Origin: Melieria omissa | Taxonomy: Eukaryota; Arthropoda; Insecta; Diptera; Ulidiidae | Direction: 5' to 3' | DNA: 64,000 bases | Assembly (NCBI GenBank): GCA_963971225.1 | Contig: OZ020268.1 | Location: 47,480,404-47,544,403, forward strand | Shown here: positions 23,022 to 34,388 of the stretch, one piece after another | How positions within the stretch are numbered: position 1 is the first letter of the stretch | How the letters are laid out: every line of letters starts with the position of its first letter | Notes under the pieces: generated by a model | What the model was told of the DNA's origin: nothing | Databases searched by the model: none | The model's input: only the letters and a program-made list of their open reading frames with translations | Translations under genes and position numbers: made by a program

Positions 23022-24039
23022 ACACAGTACAACAGTAAAAAAAACCCGCGGAGTTTCTCAACTGTTCCTTATATTTTTGGAGTCGCTGAACACGAATATG
23101 TAATTATTTTTTTCGGGTCACCTCTAGTTTGGGTTTTACAGGGTCTTGAAGTTACAAGCTACACCCCCAATTAAAAAAATTAATTTAAATGGTTGAACTT
23201 ATCCTGGTCTAACAATATTGGTATCAAAAGAAAGAGCATTATGTCTCCAACTCAAATCAAATAATTTTTTTGTAATTATCCTGGCGAAAGGATATAAAAA
23301 TGTCCTTTTAATAATGTATGCTTAAGTATCCTGGAAGTTTTTCTACAAAAAAAATTGAAAAAAATATATTATAAAACCCTTACCATGCACCAACACATTG
23401 TGAAATTTCATGTTAATCAGTCCATTGGTTCAGCTAAAAAAAATTGTTGAAGTTTATTTCAACTCAAAAACTTAAATTATTCCAAAATTTTTCACAGTGC
23501 AAACAATTTCAGCTCTTCACAAAACCCGCCCAGTTTCTGAACTGCTCCTTATAATTCCGGAGCCGCTAATTACGAATATGTAATTTGTTTTTTTGGGTCA
23601 CCTCTAGTTTGGTTTTTACAAGGCCTTGAAGTTACCAGCAACACCCACCTTGAAAACGAATTTAAATGGTTGAACTCATCTTAGTCCAACAATATTCAAA
23701 TCAAATTAAAGGGAATCAATTCTTTTGCCCAAAGCCATGTCAATGTCAATTTTACGTTATATTTTTATTGAACTATTGAACTATTTTTGAACTAGAAAAT
23801 ATTGCATTAGTCGTGTTTATTTAATATAATACAATACAAGGACAAGTAATTGGTACTACACTTATTTGGTAAGCTAACAGTATATTAATTTTTAGAATTG
23901 TGCTTGTGAACATGTGCTTCTTCCAGCGTTTTTTAGAGAAAAGAAAAGAACGATGAAGTCCGAGCCGCAGTCATCTGTTTCAAGTTTGCTGCCGTCTTTG
24001 TATATGTGGTTTTCTCAGGAATTAAAGATGTTAAAATAA

Positions 24040-24260
24040 AATTTCATAGCCAGCCACAAATCAAAAGACTATAAAGAATTAGTACAAAGAATAATTTCTG
24101 CATTCACAGATATTAGCGTACTCATATAGTTGAAAATTCATATGTTCCATAACCATATCTGGGTTTTCCGTTTAAATATGGAAGAATTATCTGATCAGCC
24201 TAGCAGGATTCCACCAGAAAATGCTCCAAATGGAAACTAGATGTAAGGGATAAGTTCTGG
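24040..24260 (+). pseudogene. Decayed left copy of the palindromic element's protein gene
   Basis: Translation gives SHKSKDYKELVQRIISAF, then KIHMFHNHIWVF and MEELSDQ, closely matching the - strand copy at 24313-24750. An in-frame stop (TAG) follows IS-VLI, and later deletions remove part of the tail. It is clearly the inverted, inactivated twin. Confidence 0.8.
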
Positions 24261-24312
24261 AGTGTGAAGGATAGGATAGGACCGTTGTGTGGAAAGCAAG
24301 AAAGTAGTTTAA

Positions 24313-24750
24313 TTATTTCGTCCTTTTGACACAACGGATGTATTCATCTTTCAAGTCATCTTGCTTCACACTCCAGCAGTATTCTGCAACCATGGCATGT
24401 AAACTCTTTCCCTTATATCTAGTTTCCATTTGAAGCATTTCCTGATGGAATTTCGTGCCATGTTGATCTGATAATTCTCCCATATTTGAAGGGAAAAACC
24501 TGATATGATTATGGAACATATGAATTTTCAATGACATGAGCACGTTCATATCTGCGAACGCTGAAATCATTCGTTTTACTAATTCTTCGTAATCTTTTGA
24601 TTTGTGGTTGCCCAAGAAATTCTCTTTAACATCTTTGAAACATAACCATGCTCTTCTCTCCTTCTCGCTTAGTTTACTCTCAAATACGGTGTCTTTAAGT
24701 AAAGCGCGTATATTTGGACCAATTAAAACACCTACAGATCTACATAACAC
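24313..24750 (-). CDS. Uncharacterised transposon-encoded protein fragment (145 aa)
   Basis: The frame encodes 145 residues with EKERRAWLCFKDVKENFLGN, HKSKDYEELVKRM, SLKIHMFHNHIRFFPSNMGE, QHGTKFHQEMLQMETRYKG and VAEYCWSVKQDD. I recall the K-HF-H-HL-FFPEN-GD-S-EQGE-FHQD---ME-RYQG--ADYCW-LKRD pattern from many uncharacterised arthropod proteins annotated as repetitive, but I cannot name the family. The two copies in inverted orientation make a transposon origin very likely. It looks like the C-terminal part of a longer protein; the start Met is probably not the natural one. Whether it is a transposase is unknown. Confidence 0.7.
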   Translation of the reverse strand: MLCRSVGVLIGPNIRALLKDTVFESKLSEKERRAWLCFKDVKENFLGNHKSKDYEELVKRMISAFADMNVLMSLKIHMFHNHIRFFPSNMGELSDQHGTKFHQEMLQMETRYKGKSLHAMVAEYCWSVKQDDLKDEYIRCVKRTK

Positions 24751-25874
24751 AAAATATGTTATTTTTACAAATTGAGATATCTACATATAAGATGAAGTTT
24801 TAATCAAAATACGATAAACAATTTACTTAATTTGTGTTTACCTTCTTTAATCTTCGCATCACTAATCCAATGGAAATTACTTCTTATGTACTGAAAACCT
24901 TTACCAGCTTAGCCCAAAGCCTTAATTAAATTTTTCACGGCACCAAGCTCGAGATGAAAAGAGAGGAGAATTATTCTGGTTTTCGCAACCAGAGCTTCAG
25001 CAATAACATTTTCTATTCAACGCTTGTTAGATTTTTGATCAGAAATTTTTCTCAGGCTATTCTAACCAATATTGTTGGACTAAGATGAGTTTAATTCAAT
25101 TTAAATTCGTTTTCCAGGTTCAAAATGCAACGTAAAGTTGACATTGACATGGCTTTGGGCAAAAGAATTGATTCCCTTTAATTTGATTTGAATGTTGTTG
25201 GACTAAGATGAGTTCAACCATTTAAATTCGTTTTCAAGGTGGGTGTTGCTGGCAACTTCAAGGCCTTGTAAAAACCAAACTAGAGGTGACCCAAAAAAAC
25301 AAATTACATATTCGTAATCAGCGGCTCCGGAATTATAAGGAGCAGTTCAGAAACTGGGCGGGTTTTGTGAAGAGCTGAAATTGTTTGCACTGTGAAAAAT
25401 TTTGGAATAATTTAAGTTTTTGAGTTGAAATAAACTTCAACAATTTTTTTTAGCTGAACCAATGGACTGATTAACATGAAATTTCACAATGTGTTGGTGC
25501 ATGGTAAGGGTTTTATAATATATTTTTTTCAATTTTTTTTGTAGAAAAACTTCCAGGATACTTAAGCATACATTCTTAAAAGGACATTTTTATATCCTTT
25601 CGCCAGGATAATTACAACAAAATTATTTGATTTGAGTTGGAGACATAATTCTCTTTCTTTTGATACCAATATTGTTAGACCAGGATTAGTTCAACCATTT
25701 AAATTAATTTTTTTAATTGGGGTGTAGCTTGTAACTTCAAGACCCTGTAAAAACCAAACTAGAGGTGACCCGAAAAAAATAATTACATATTCGTGTTCAG
25801 CGACTCCGAAGATATAAGGAACAGTTGAGAAACTACGCGGGTTTTTTGAAAACCGCAAAATTGTTGTACTGTGT

Positions 25875-26560
25875 TATTTTCGTTTATGTATGAAAAACGT
25901 TTTAGAACATTTGTAGCATTTAGTAATATTTACAAAACTAGCAGGGCCTCTGTGGACCCAATAAATCAAGTTTCTTCTTACAACACTGTATGGGCGATGC
26001 CACGCCCTTTTATACTTACCAGTGGCGGATCCAGGGGGTTTTGGGGGTTGAAACCTCCCGAAATATTTGGATCGATTATAAAACTACATAAAAATTAAGA
26101 GGCATTTTCTAAATATTAAATAATTACTTTTTAAACCCCCCCCCCCCCGAAATATTTTGCTGAATCCGCGCCTGATACTTACCCATCCAATTCCTCCAGT
26201 CAAAGGGTGCGACCCAGTTTCTTTGATGCGCGACTTACAATTCCAAAGTTACGCGTCTAACGCCCATAAAATTTTACCAATAGAATGACACATCTATGGG
26301 ACAACGGTATAAAATGTCAATGCCATCCGACTTATTATTCCGAAGCTATTTCACATTAAAAATTTAAGTTTGTATGGGCGGTGCCATGCCCTCGAAGGGC
26401 GGGACAAAATCGTAAGTTTGTGCCAAATGTCATTGATGTGTGACCTGTAGTTTCAATGCCACGCCCCTTATAGAAATTTACCAGTGAAACGACAGAACCA
26501 GCTGATTTCTTGGATTGGCTGTTCTGCAGTTATACAAGTTTTCGAAAATAGTTAACGCTC
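25875..26560. repeat. Copy of a dispersed repeat (TATGGGCGGTGCCACGCCC family)
   Basis: Phrases such as TATGGGCGATGCCACGCCC (near 25990), AGAATGACACATCTATGGGA (near 26282) and TATGGGCGGTGCCATGCCC (near 26374) also occur in three tandem copies at 61800-62500. Here the copy is older and carries a MITE at 26020-26174. The superfamily is not recognised. Confidence 0.7.
26020..26174. mobile_element. 155-bp hAT-type MITE
   Basis: It starts CAGTGGCGGATCCAGGGGG and ends CTGAATCCGCGCCTG, imperfect inverted repeats. It is flanked by the identical 8 bases ATACTTAC at 26012-26019 and 26175-26182. The CAGTGGCGGATCCAGGGGG end and 8-bp duplication are typical of hAT elements. Both ends carry a G-run or C-run and a CCCGAAATATTT block that pair with each other. 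No coding capacity. Confidence 0.88.
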
Positions 26561-27340
26561 GATTTGGTACCAAATGTTTTAAAAATTATTTTAATTTATA
26601 CTTAGTTTATGATTTTATTTTACTAATTAAATAATTAATAATCTTTAAATATATTGCAATTCATTTTTACATTTAAACTTTTAAATAATTGAAATATAAT
26701 TTTAATTATCTTGTATATATTTAATTATATTTAATTTATATTTACATATATTTAGTTTATGATTTTTTATTACTAAATTACATTTATTAAACTAATTAAA
26801 TAATTCAAAAATTTTAAATTTATTTCAATGTATTTTTAAATACATTTTAAGTTTTTAAATTATTGAAACATAATTTTAATTATCTTCTATATATTTAATT
26901 ATATTTGATCATAATATAATTTTAATTAAATTATTATAAAATATTTTTGATTACCATATGTATATTTAATTATATTTAAACAATAATAACAAATAATAGG
27001 ATAATTAAAATTATATATTATTTTGAAATTAAATTAATTAAAATTATATTTTAAAATTTTAGTTATCTCTATAAGTTTTTAATTATCTTGTATATATTTA
27101 ATTCTATTTAAATATAATTTTAATTAATTATATTTAAATATAATTTTAATTAATTATATTTAAATAATAATAGTAAATAATGAGGTAACTTAAATTATAT
27201 TTCAATAATTTAAAATATCAATATAAATTAAAATTACATTAAAATAATTTGCAAAATATTATTTTATAATTTTAGATATATAATTTTATTTATATTTAAA
27301 CATTATTTTTTAACTATTTAAATGAAAAAGACATGACATA
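26561..27340. other. Very AT-rich low-complexity stretch
   Basis: It is built from loosely repeated phrases such as TTAATTATATTTAAAT and ATAATTTTAATTA. There is no coding or clear unit structure. Confidence 0.7.
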
Positions 27341-28120
27341 CATATTCATTGATATAAACGCGCTTCACCCTGTACGTCACAAAATTGCACGCGATCGATA
27401 GCCGCTGAATGAAACTGAACCACCCGACGTCACATGTTCACAACAGCCGGCAAATGTTCAGCGTTGCCTTCGTCTGCCGCCAACTCTGGCCACGTTACAT
27501 GGTTTTTGCTCCTACTCCTCCTCCTCCTCCTTCTCATGACGTACTCCACTTTTGCGTAGCCACAAATAAAAACAAAAGTCGTTAGCGGAATGACGGCATA
27601 AAGATGATGAAGATGCACAGAATGAATGGGCCTCGAGCACAGAGCTCTTGCGCTGGTAATCGGCTACGACGACCGACTGTAAGGCGATGACTACAAGGCG
27701 CGCGCATGGTTGCCGCCAAATGGGAGCCGAGCGAGCCGAATCGTGTGGACAGCGTTGAGCGAATTCGCCGAGTTGACTGGCGTTTTTTGTGCTCAGCCGA
27801 GTGCAATGCTGAGCGCGCTGTGGTGAATTGTAATTTTGCTACTCATTTTTGTGGAGTACGCTTGTTGTTGTTGTTATTGCTACTGCTAGAAAATTCGCAA
27901 CGACTCTTTTTGTGTACTTTGGATTTTTACAACATATAAAATGTTCCAATAGGAAGGAAGCAGCATTTTTGTTTTAATAACTGATAAGAAACTTTCCGAT
28001 GACCGACTTTCTTTAGACCGATTTTTGAAAATCCAACTGGCATTTTAACATTTGGAGTTGTTGTTCATCCTGTCTGGACAACATATTTACTTATACTTTA
28101 GCTGATCTTCAAAGGTGGTA
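27341..28120. other. Unique DNA with moderate GC; no gene seen
   Basis: Short frames occur on both strands (27430-27939). They overlap CTC and TTG trinucleotide runs and show no domain or splice pattern. Confidence 0.45.
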
Positions 28121-28129
28121 ACAAAAATT

Positions 28130-29110
28130 TCTGGTTTCTTTTCCATTTCCCATCTCATTATGTTCTCTTATTTTTCATTCAATTCCTTAATTTGACATTC
28201 TTTTTCGAATTCCATTAGTTGCTTGATTCTGTTTCGTTTCACATTTCAATTGATTCATTCTAATTTGCCATCTCAATTCCGTACCTCATTCTGTTTCCAA
28301 TTCAATTTTTCTGCCTTTGTCTCATTTCTTTATCTTATTCTGTTCTCCATTTTGAATCCAATCTGTTTGCTTTCGATCCCCTGATTCTACATTCCATTCT
28401 TTCTTTCATCATTTCATTAGTTGCTTCATTGCCTTCATCTCATTTCTTCATATTACTCTGTTCAATTACTTTCAATTCAATTTATCTCCTTTCAATTCCA
28501 TGATTGTACATTCCATTTTGAGTTCCATTAAATCCTTAATTCCGTTTGCATTTCATTTCCTTCAAGTTGGCGCCTAATTTCTTCATCTCATTCTGTTCAC
28601 TTACATTAAAATAAATTTTTCTGTTTTCGTTTCATTTCTTCATTTTATTTTATTCACTAATTTTTTTATTCAATTTGTTCTGAATTCCATTAGATCCTTA
28701 ATTCTGTCTACACTTCATTCTTTCATCTTTATAGGTTCACTTATTTTCAATTCTTGTTTCTGCTCTCGTCTCATTTCTTCATCTCATTTTGTTCACTTAC
28801 TCTTTCAATTCAATTTGTCTGCTTTCAATTCCCTGATTCTACATTCCATTTTGAGCTCCATTAAACCCTAAGTCTGCATACATTTCAATTCATTCATACA
28901 AGTATGTCATCTTCTTTGTTCATCTCATTCTGTTCCTTTATTTTATGTTCAATATTTTGGCTTTCGTTTCAGTTCTTCTTCTTCTTCTTATGCTCACTTG
29001 CTTTCAATTCAATTTATCTGCCTTAGATTCCCTGATTCTACGTTCCATTCCGAGTTCCATTAGATGCTTAATTCTGTCAACAATTCAATTCTTTCATACT
29101 ATTCAAACTT
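28130..29110. repeat. Pyrimidine-rich degenerate satellite, unit about 170-200 bp
   Basis: The block TTCAATTCAATTTGTCTGC, then TTCAATTCCCTGATTCTACA, then TTCCATTTTGAGTTCCATTA, then a TTAATTCTGT and TTCATTTC tail recurs near 28360, 28470, 28665, 28806 and 29004. Some copies are partial. Short pyrimidine runs (ATTTCTTCATCTCATTCTG) fill between. Confidence 0.7.
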
Positions 29111-29415
29111 TATAAGTTAATATTAGTTCATTGGATCGTTAAAAGACACGTTTAAGACTCAGCTTTCTCTCTAACATCTAGAAGAACCTAGTAAAAGTTA
29201 TGGATCAACGGATAAGAAGCGGAACGTCTGTCATGCGTACCTATTTGCCTAAACATAGGGAGATTTCATGTTCTTGGGCCTCCATTCCCCTTCGATCTGC
29301 TTGGATTTTTATGGACTTGTGTCAATTGATTACGTAGCCCAGTTTAAACTTGAACTGATTTTCAACATATACCGCGTTTATACGACAGCTCAAGTCGCTT
29401 GAAAGAGTATTTTGT

Positions 29416-30545
29416 TCACAGTATCACCGTTTTTCTTTTTGTTTGACTCGAACAAACGCCCAGGGGATGACCCCTATTAACGAGGCATTGCGTTGGTTCA
29501 GAAAGGATATAAAGGTAAGGAGATAGGAATTTGAGAGAAGTGGTTATGGACTCTTGACTTGAACCCATCAAGATCATAACGGCTGGGGAAAACATCTGCA
29601 GGGAGACCATTCCACAACCGCGATGTACGGGCCAGAAACGAACTTTCTCTGTAGTGCGTAGTGCGCTGAAATATTGTTTCAACGTGGAATGCATGGGCCC
29701 CAGTGCTCAAACGGGTTGCCCCGGGGAATACCCGGAGTGACGGAAGCAAGTTGCTCATGTCCACTCAAGAGCTGCCGATTCCGCAATACTCACACCACCC
29801 ATAACCAGGGATGTGTTGGGATGTGGGGAGACTCGTTTGTGAGATAACAGGCAACATTGGGTCTTGCGAGGATTAAAATCGACCCTGTTCGCTTGACCCT
29901 ACTTAGATATTGTTTGTAGGTTGCTATTAAGTATGTCATTCATACGGCGCCGTTCTCTCTCAATCTCCACAGAGCTGGGGCGCTTTGTGCGACAAATGGT
30001 GCTGTCATCCGCAAACGAGTAGATGGGATTCATCGTCGACGACAATAGGTCGGTGATGAAGATGAGGAAAAGGGTTGGAGAAAGGACCGAACCCTGCGGC
30101 ACTCCCGCGCTAAGGGAATGCTTTTTCGAGGCTAGGCCGTCTATTACAACACGAATAGAGCGATCATAGAGGAAGCTCGTAATCCAACGAGAGAAGATAC
30201 TACCGACGCCATAGGCAATCAATTTTGACACGAGTGCTTTATGCCACACTCGGTCAAAGGCCTTGGAAATATCCAATGCAACAACCTTGCTTTCACCGAG
30301 GTTTAGAATGCTATGGTTCCATTTCTCGGTGAGGACCGCCATAAGGTCTCCCGTCGATCACTGTCTGCGAAAGCCGTGTTCGCGGTCACTTAGCAGTCTA
30401 TTGTGCTCCAAATATTTCACAAGGTTGGAGTTTACAATGCTTTCTATTGCTTTCGAAAGCACTGAACAGATTTCTATAGGTCGGTAGTTCTCAGGGTCAG
30501 TAGTCTAGCCTTTTTTAGGAACTGGTTGAACATTTCCTACCTTGG
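29416..30545 (-). pseudogene. Decayed non-LTR retrotransposon: reverse transcriptase and C-terminal region
   Basis: Read on the - strand from 30545, the translation gives VGNVQPVPKKG, NYRPIEICSVLSKAIESI and HGFRRQ followed by a stop. Then comes ALDISKAFDRVWHKAL, SAGVPQGSVLSPTLFLIFIT and the active-site FADDSTIC (coding frame 29899-30342). Further on, in another frame (29498-29764), is RTSRLWNGLPADVFP and YDLDGFKSRVHNHF, a C-terminal motif common in insect non-LTR elements. Stops and frameshifts separate these blocks, so the copy is dead. No poly(A) or target duplication was found. Confidence 0.88.
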
Positions 30546-30949
30546 TCAATTGTAACCTTAGTGAGTTACTTTAAGTTGTTGTCCTAAATATCTTGGTATC
30601 TAATGTCCATATTCCGGGCATACAGTTTCGTATAGTCAATTTGGACTGTCTCTGAACCCATTGTAATGTCCACTATGAGCTGATTGTGTTACATTCCATC
30701 CAGTTCCAGCGATCCTGAAGCTTTGTGCTTTGAATCGAGGGTTCCATTCTCTATCACTCAGTTCAACTTCTTTAATTTAATTAGCTTCAAGCAATTTGTA
30801 AAAATTTTTATCTCTTAAAACTTCATATTTATTCACTACACTAGACTTTCTCTACTCTTCAAATTGATATTCTGATCCATAATCCATCATGCACACCTGA
30901 GATTTAATCTTATTCATTTCTTTTGGTGTTCAGTTCTTCCAAAATATCT
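30546..30949. other. Unique AT-rich DNA; nothing recognised
   Basis: There is no frame, repeat or splice pattern of note. Confidence 0.5.
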
Positions 30950-31310
30950 TTTACCCATTACATTTCATTCCATTTCGAATCGCTTTCGTTCATTTAAATC
31001 CGTTCTAATCCATTTTATTTCTCTCTGGTTTCACCTTGCTTCATATATAAAATTTTTGCTTTCATTCCCGAAAAATATTCTTTCGAACAAAATTTCTCTT
31101 CTTCATTGATTTTGGTTCTCAGGTCGTTCAAAATATATTTTACCCATTGCATTTCATTCCATTTGGAACGACGTTCGTTTATTTAAATCCGTTGTAATCC
31201 ATTTCATTTGTCTCTAGGTTTCACTTTGCTTCATTCCTTAAATAAGGTTTTACTTTCAGTCTTCAAAAATATTCCTTTGAGCAACATTTCCGCATTGTAC
31301 ATTGTCGCTG
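30950..31310. repeat. Two-copy tandem duplication, unit about 185 bp
   Basis: TTTTACCCATT-CATTTCATTCCATTT-GAA, then CGTTC-TTTAAATCCGTT-TAATCCATTT, starts near 30949 and again near 31137. Both copies continue with TCTCT-GGTTTCAC-TTGCTTCAT and a TTTCGAACAA or TTTGAGCAAC block. Confidence 0.8.
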
Positions 31311-31859
31311 ATTTCAAGTCGTTGTTTTTCGGCCAACTTATTTGCCTTCATTTACAAAATTACCAACATAAAAAAAACGCATTTCATTTTCATTACATTC
31401 CGCCATAAAAACCAAGAATCATAATACTTTTATCTACTGCAGACAGTAAAGTGTGGCAAATGTGTGAAGCGCTGAGCCGATAAAGACTCCACAATGCCGG
31501 CTATAAATCTAACGAAATCGACGTAAAGTTTTTGGTGTTTCATTCTCATTTTCATTTATGGCACATTTACTGGCTGCCTGCAGCGGCATGAAAGTAAATG
31601 GCGCATTATCGATTAAAATTTAATTACTTTGCGCGTAAAGGCGCCTAAACATATGCTACACATAGGCGTTTTACAGTATGCAACAAAGTTTTACTTTTTT
31701 AGGGCGCATTCAGATATTTCTCGCACCAAGGACACAATTGTCAGTGTTATCAGTAGTACTGGGCTAAATCTGTACTCAAGGTAATAAGTACTCGAAGTAC
31801 TTAAAAGAACTGGTCAGAAGTAGATTCTCACAAGAAAGGCAGTAATTTAATTTTAAAAG
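31311..31859. other. Unique DNA; no gene seen
   Basis: Around 31643-31690 two decayed relatives of the GCATACTTTTAGG motif occur (GCGCCTAAACATATGCTAC and GGCGTTTTACAGTATGCAAC). Otherwise it is AT-rich and uninformative. Confidence 0.45.
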
Positions 31860-32930
31860 AAGTTTTAGCACTCGACCCTTAAAAAATTTGTTGATGTTGA
31901 ATTCGACTTTTAAAAGTATCGATAATTGTCATCACTTAGAATAGTTGTTGTTCTTCTTGATTCTCAAAAGTATTGATGCTTCCTAGTACAAGGAATCATT
32001 TCTGCTTTAGTCGTCGAGTCGATACTCTTCATTAAGATTCGTTAGTGAAATAAGTGCCTAAGAAGAATCTATCTATAATCTATACTTCACATCACTAAGA
32101 AACGTTGCTGCTTTTTCATTACTAAAAATTATAATTGTATTTGACTTTAAAAAATATCTATTCTCTCCCATCCCTAAGCAGCGTTAATGTCGTAATCAAC
32201 TCTCAAAAGAATTGATACTTCCTATCACTAAAAATCGTTGCTGCTGTTTTCGACTCTTAAAAGAATCGAGACTTTTCAGTACTAAGAATTAGAATTACTG
32301 GAGATAAACGAAATTCTAAAAAGTGTCGAACTTTATTTCACTAAGAATTGTTGCTGTTGTAACAGACTTTCAATAATATCGATTCTTCCCATCACTAAGA
32401 ATCGTTGCTCTTATAACAGACTTTTAATAATAAGAATCTTTCATGTTGTAATCGACTCTCAAAAGAATCGATACTTCCCATCACTAAGAATAGTTGCTAC
32501 TGTTTTCGACTCTTAAAAGAATCGAGACTTTTCATTACTAAGAATTAGAATTACTAGGGATAAACGAAATTCTAAAAAGTGTCGAACTTTACTTCACTAA
32601 GAATCGTTGCTGTTGTAACAGACTTTCAATAATTAAAGCTTTTCATTACTGAAATTTAGAAACGCTAAAGGCATACGCGGTTCTAAGAAGTGTCCATACT
32701 TAGCTTCACTAAGAATCGTTACTTTTATACTTCACTTTCAAAAATATCGATTCTTCCTATCAGAAAGAATTGTTGCTGTTTAACAGACTTTCAAAACTAT
32801 CGATTCTTTCTCATCACTAAGAATCGTTAATGTTGCAACAGACTTTAAAAAACATCGATTCATTCCTATCACTAAGAACCGTTACTGTTGTAGCAGTCTT
32901 TCAAAAATATCGATTCTTTCTCCCAAACGA
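31860..32930. repeat. Degenerate satellite of ~60-70 bp units (CACTAAGAATCGTTGCTG type)
   Basis: CACTAAGAATCGTTGCTGTT, then AACAGACTTTCAAAAATATC, then GATTCTTCCCAT recurs more than a dozen times with substitutions and small indels. A longer block (ATTAGAATTACT-GGATAAACG) recurs at 32288 and 32542, showing higher-order duplication of about 250 bp. Confidence 0.85.
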
Positions 32931-33940
32931 ATCCACACTTGACATTACTTCTTTCTATGTTTCTGTATTATTTGAATTTTCTGAGCCTACAGCTTCCTGT
33001 TGTCCTTTGCGCTCCAAATTGCAGTTGTTCCTACAGCGGTGCGCGGGACTAGGGCGAGGTTTATGGCTGTGGAATACGAAAACGTTCCCGAAGGTTGCTT
33101 GGTTGCTTGGTTGTAGCTGTGTGTGTGTGATGAGAAATCACAAAGCATCCTGAATGTGGCAACTGCTGGCCGAAGGACGTGAAGTGAAGACAATTTTGTG
33201 TTTTGTTTTTTTTTTCTGTTTCGCTTTTCGTTGAGCCTTCACGTCGAAAATGTGCGCTGGAAAACCACTTTACAGCAAAACTGCTGGCTGCACTCGCACA
33301 GGCAGCTGTGGAAATGCCAAAACACCGAACAGCAACAAAATGTGGCATCGCATTTTTGGCAGCAGCAAGAATGTGCACAGTCCTCCGCTGCCGCTGTCGC
33401 TGCTGCCAGCTGCCTGCTGCGCCGCTACCTCCTGCTTTGCTGTCTGCCTTGGCTGCTTTGTGCCATGTGCTGTGTGGCGCTGGCAAAAATTGGGTGTGAT
33501 TTATGTGCTCGAGCCTCGAGTGCTCGGCGAGCTTCAGTTTGGCGAATCTCGGTGAAAGGAACAGCAACGGGCGCGGAGTGTCAAAGATGGAGTAGGAGTA
33601 GGAGTTGAAAAGTTGTTGCAGCATGGCCGAATGGCAACTGCAAAGCAGAATGGATAATAAATAAAATTAGCAAGTAGGAAAAAATGTGTTATTAGTATAA
33701 TGAAAATGAAGTGGATACACTTTGTATGCATGTGGGCGTCTGGTTAGTGGGAACACTTTTTCGGTTGGCGTACGTGTAATTGTCAGCGACAGAAGGACAT
33801 GTTAAAGGTTATTACTTGCTTTCGATATGAGTCGAGGGTGATGTCCAAACATATGGAAAGTGTGCACAGACGAACAATGAGGCCAATGAATAGATGAATG
33901 ACTGAACGAGTGCACTGAAGAACATTTGAATCAAAACCCA
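32931..33940. other. Unique GC-richer DNA; no gene supported
   Basis: Overlapping frames occur on both strands at 33061-33624, over CTG/CAG-rich and TG-rich text, and show no recognisable domain. It could contain regulatory sequence or a non-coding exon. Confidence 0.4.
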
Positions 33941-33949
33941 AGTTGGGTT

Positions 33950-34005
33950 AAGTTAAGGTTGGGTTAGGTTAGTTGAGGTTAGGTTCAGAAGCGTGCTTTC
34001 AAGGT
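33950..34005. repeat. GGTTA/GGTTAAG-type simple repeat
   Basis: GGGTTAAGTTAAGGTTGGGT, then TAGGTTAGTTGAGGTTAGGT, is a short imperfect GGTTA run of a kind common in fly genomes. Confidence 0.75.
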
Positions 34006-34082
34006 CATTACTTCAACTTGGATATCATTCACGCATTCTCTTCATTAAGGTAGGTGTCTGGATTTTCATTGGAGCCATTCAA

Positions 34083-34275
34083 GACTTATTTCCTTACTTA
34101 CTTAATTGGCCATAACAACCCGTTACCACGTTACGGCCTGCCGCAAGAGCTTTCTCCAGGCGCCTCTACTTTGAGCGCGCCTTCTACAGTTGGTCACACC
34201 AAGAGATGATGACCTCCTCAACTTGGACCTTCCATCGGAGACACGGCTTGCCTCTTCGAATGCCGGATCGAACAT
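34083..34275 (-). pseudogene. Fragment of a non-LTR retrotransposon ORF2 C-terminus
   Basis: On the - strand one frame gives GIRRGKPCLRWKVQVEE and the next gives SLGVTNCRRRAQSRGAWRKL, followed by LRQAVTW and a stop. The pattern G-RGRP-LRW-DQVE-DL--LGVTNWR--A-DR--WR is one I know from the C-terminus of dipteran non-LTR retrotransposon proteins (RTE-like). A frameshift separates the two parts. The short AAGTAAGTAA-type tail at the element's 3' side (near 34083) fits a retrotransposon 3' end. Confidence 0.6.
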
Positions 34276-34388
34276 CTTTAAAGACTAAATCACTTTAATC
34301 TGAATCACTTTCATCATCTTTAATTACTGAATTTTCAAACCTCTAGATAAGAAATCTTGATTTCGAAAACAAAGTCACAATAGCGGAG

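Larger units (their letters stand above)
23022..25874. mobile_element. Palindromic (foldback-like) DNA element with long, internally duplicated inverted repeats
   Basis: The left end ACACAGTACAACA (23022-23034) is matched by its reverse complement at 25862-25874. Each arm carries two related ~480-bp modules. On the left they begin near 23044 (AGTTTCTCAACTG) and 23524 (AGTTTCTGAACTG); on the right the mirror images lie near 25845 and 25361. Shared blocks include GGGTCACCTCTAGTTTGG, GACCAATGG-type text and CAACAATATT. The two arms meet tail to tail near 24305, each ending in related protein-coding sequence. No exact target duplication is visible (flanks GATT and TATT differ by one base). The superfamily is not clear; the CACAGTA end and long repeats do not settle it. 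Confidence 0.78.

Noticed and set aside
23009..25890. An exact target-site duplication for the palindromic element
   Set aside because: Flanks of 2, 3, 4 and 8 bases were compared; the best (GATT and TATT) has a mismatch, so no duplication is claimed.
33061..33624. A 187-codon frame on the - strand and three on the + strand
   Set aside because: All overlap CAG/CTG-rich text and contradict one another.
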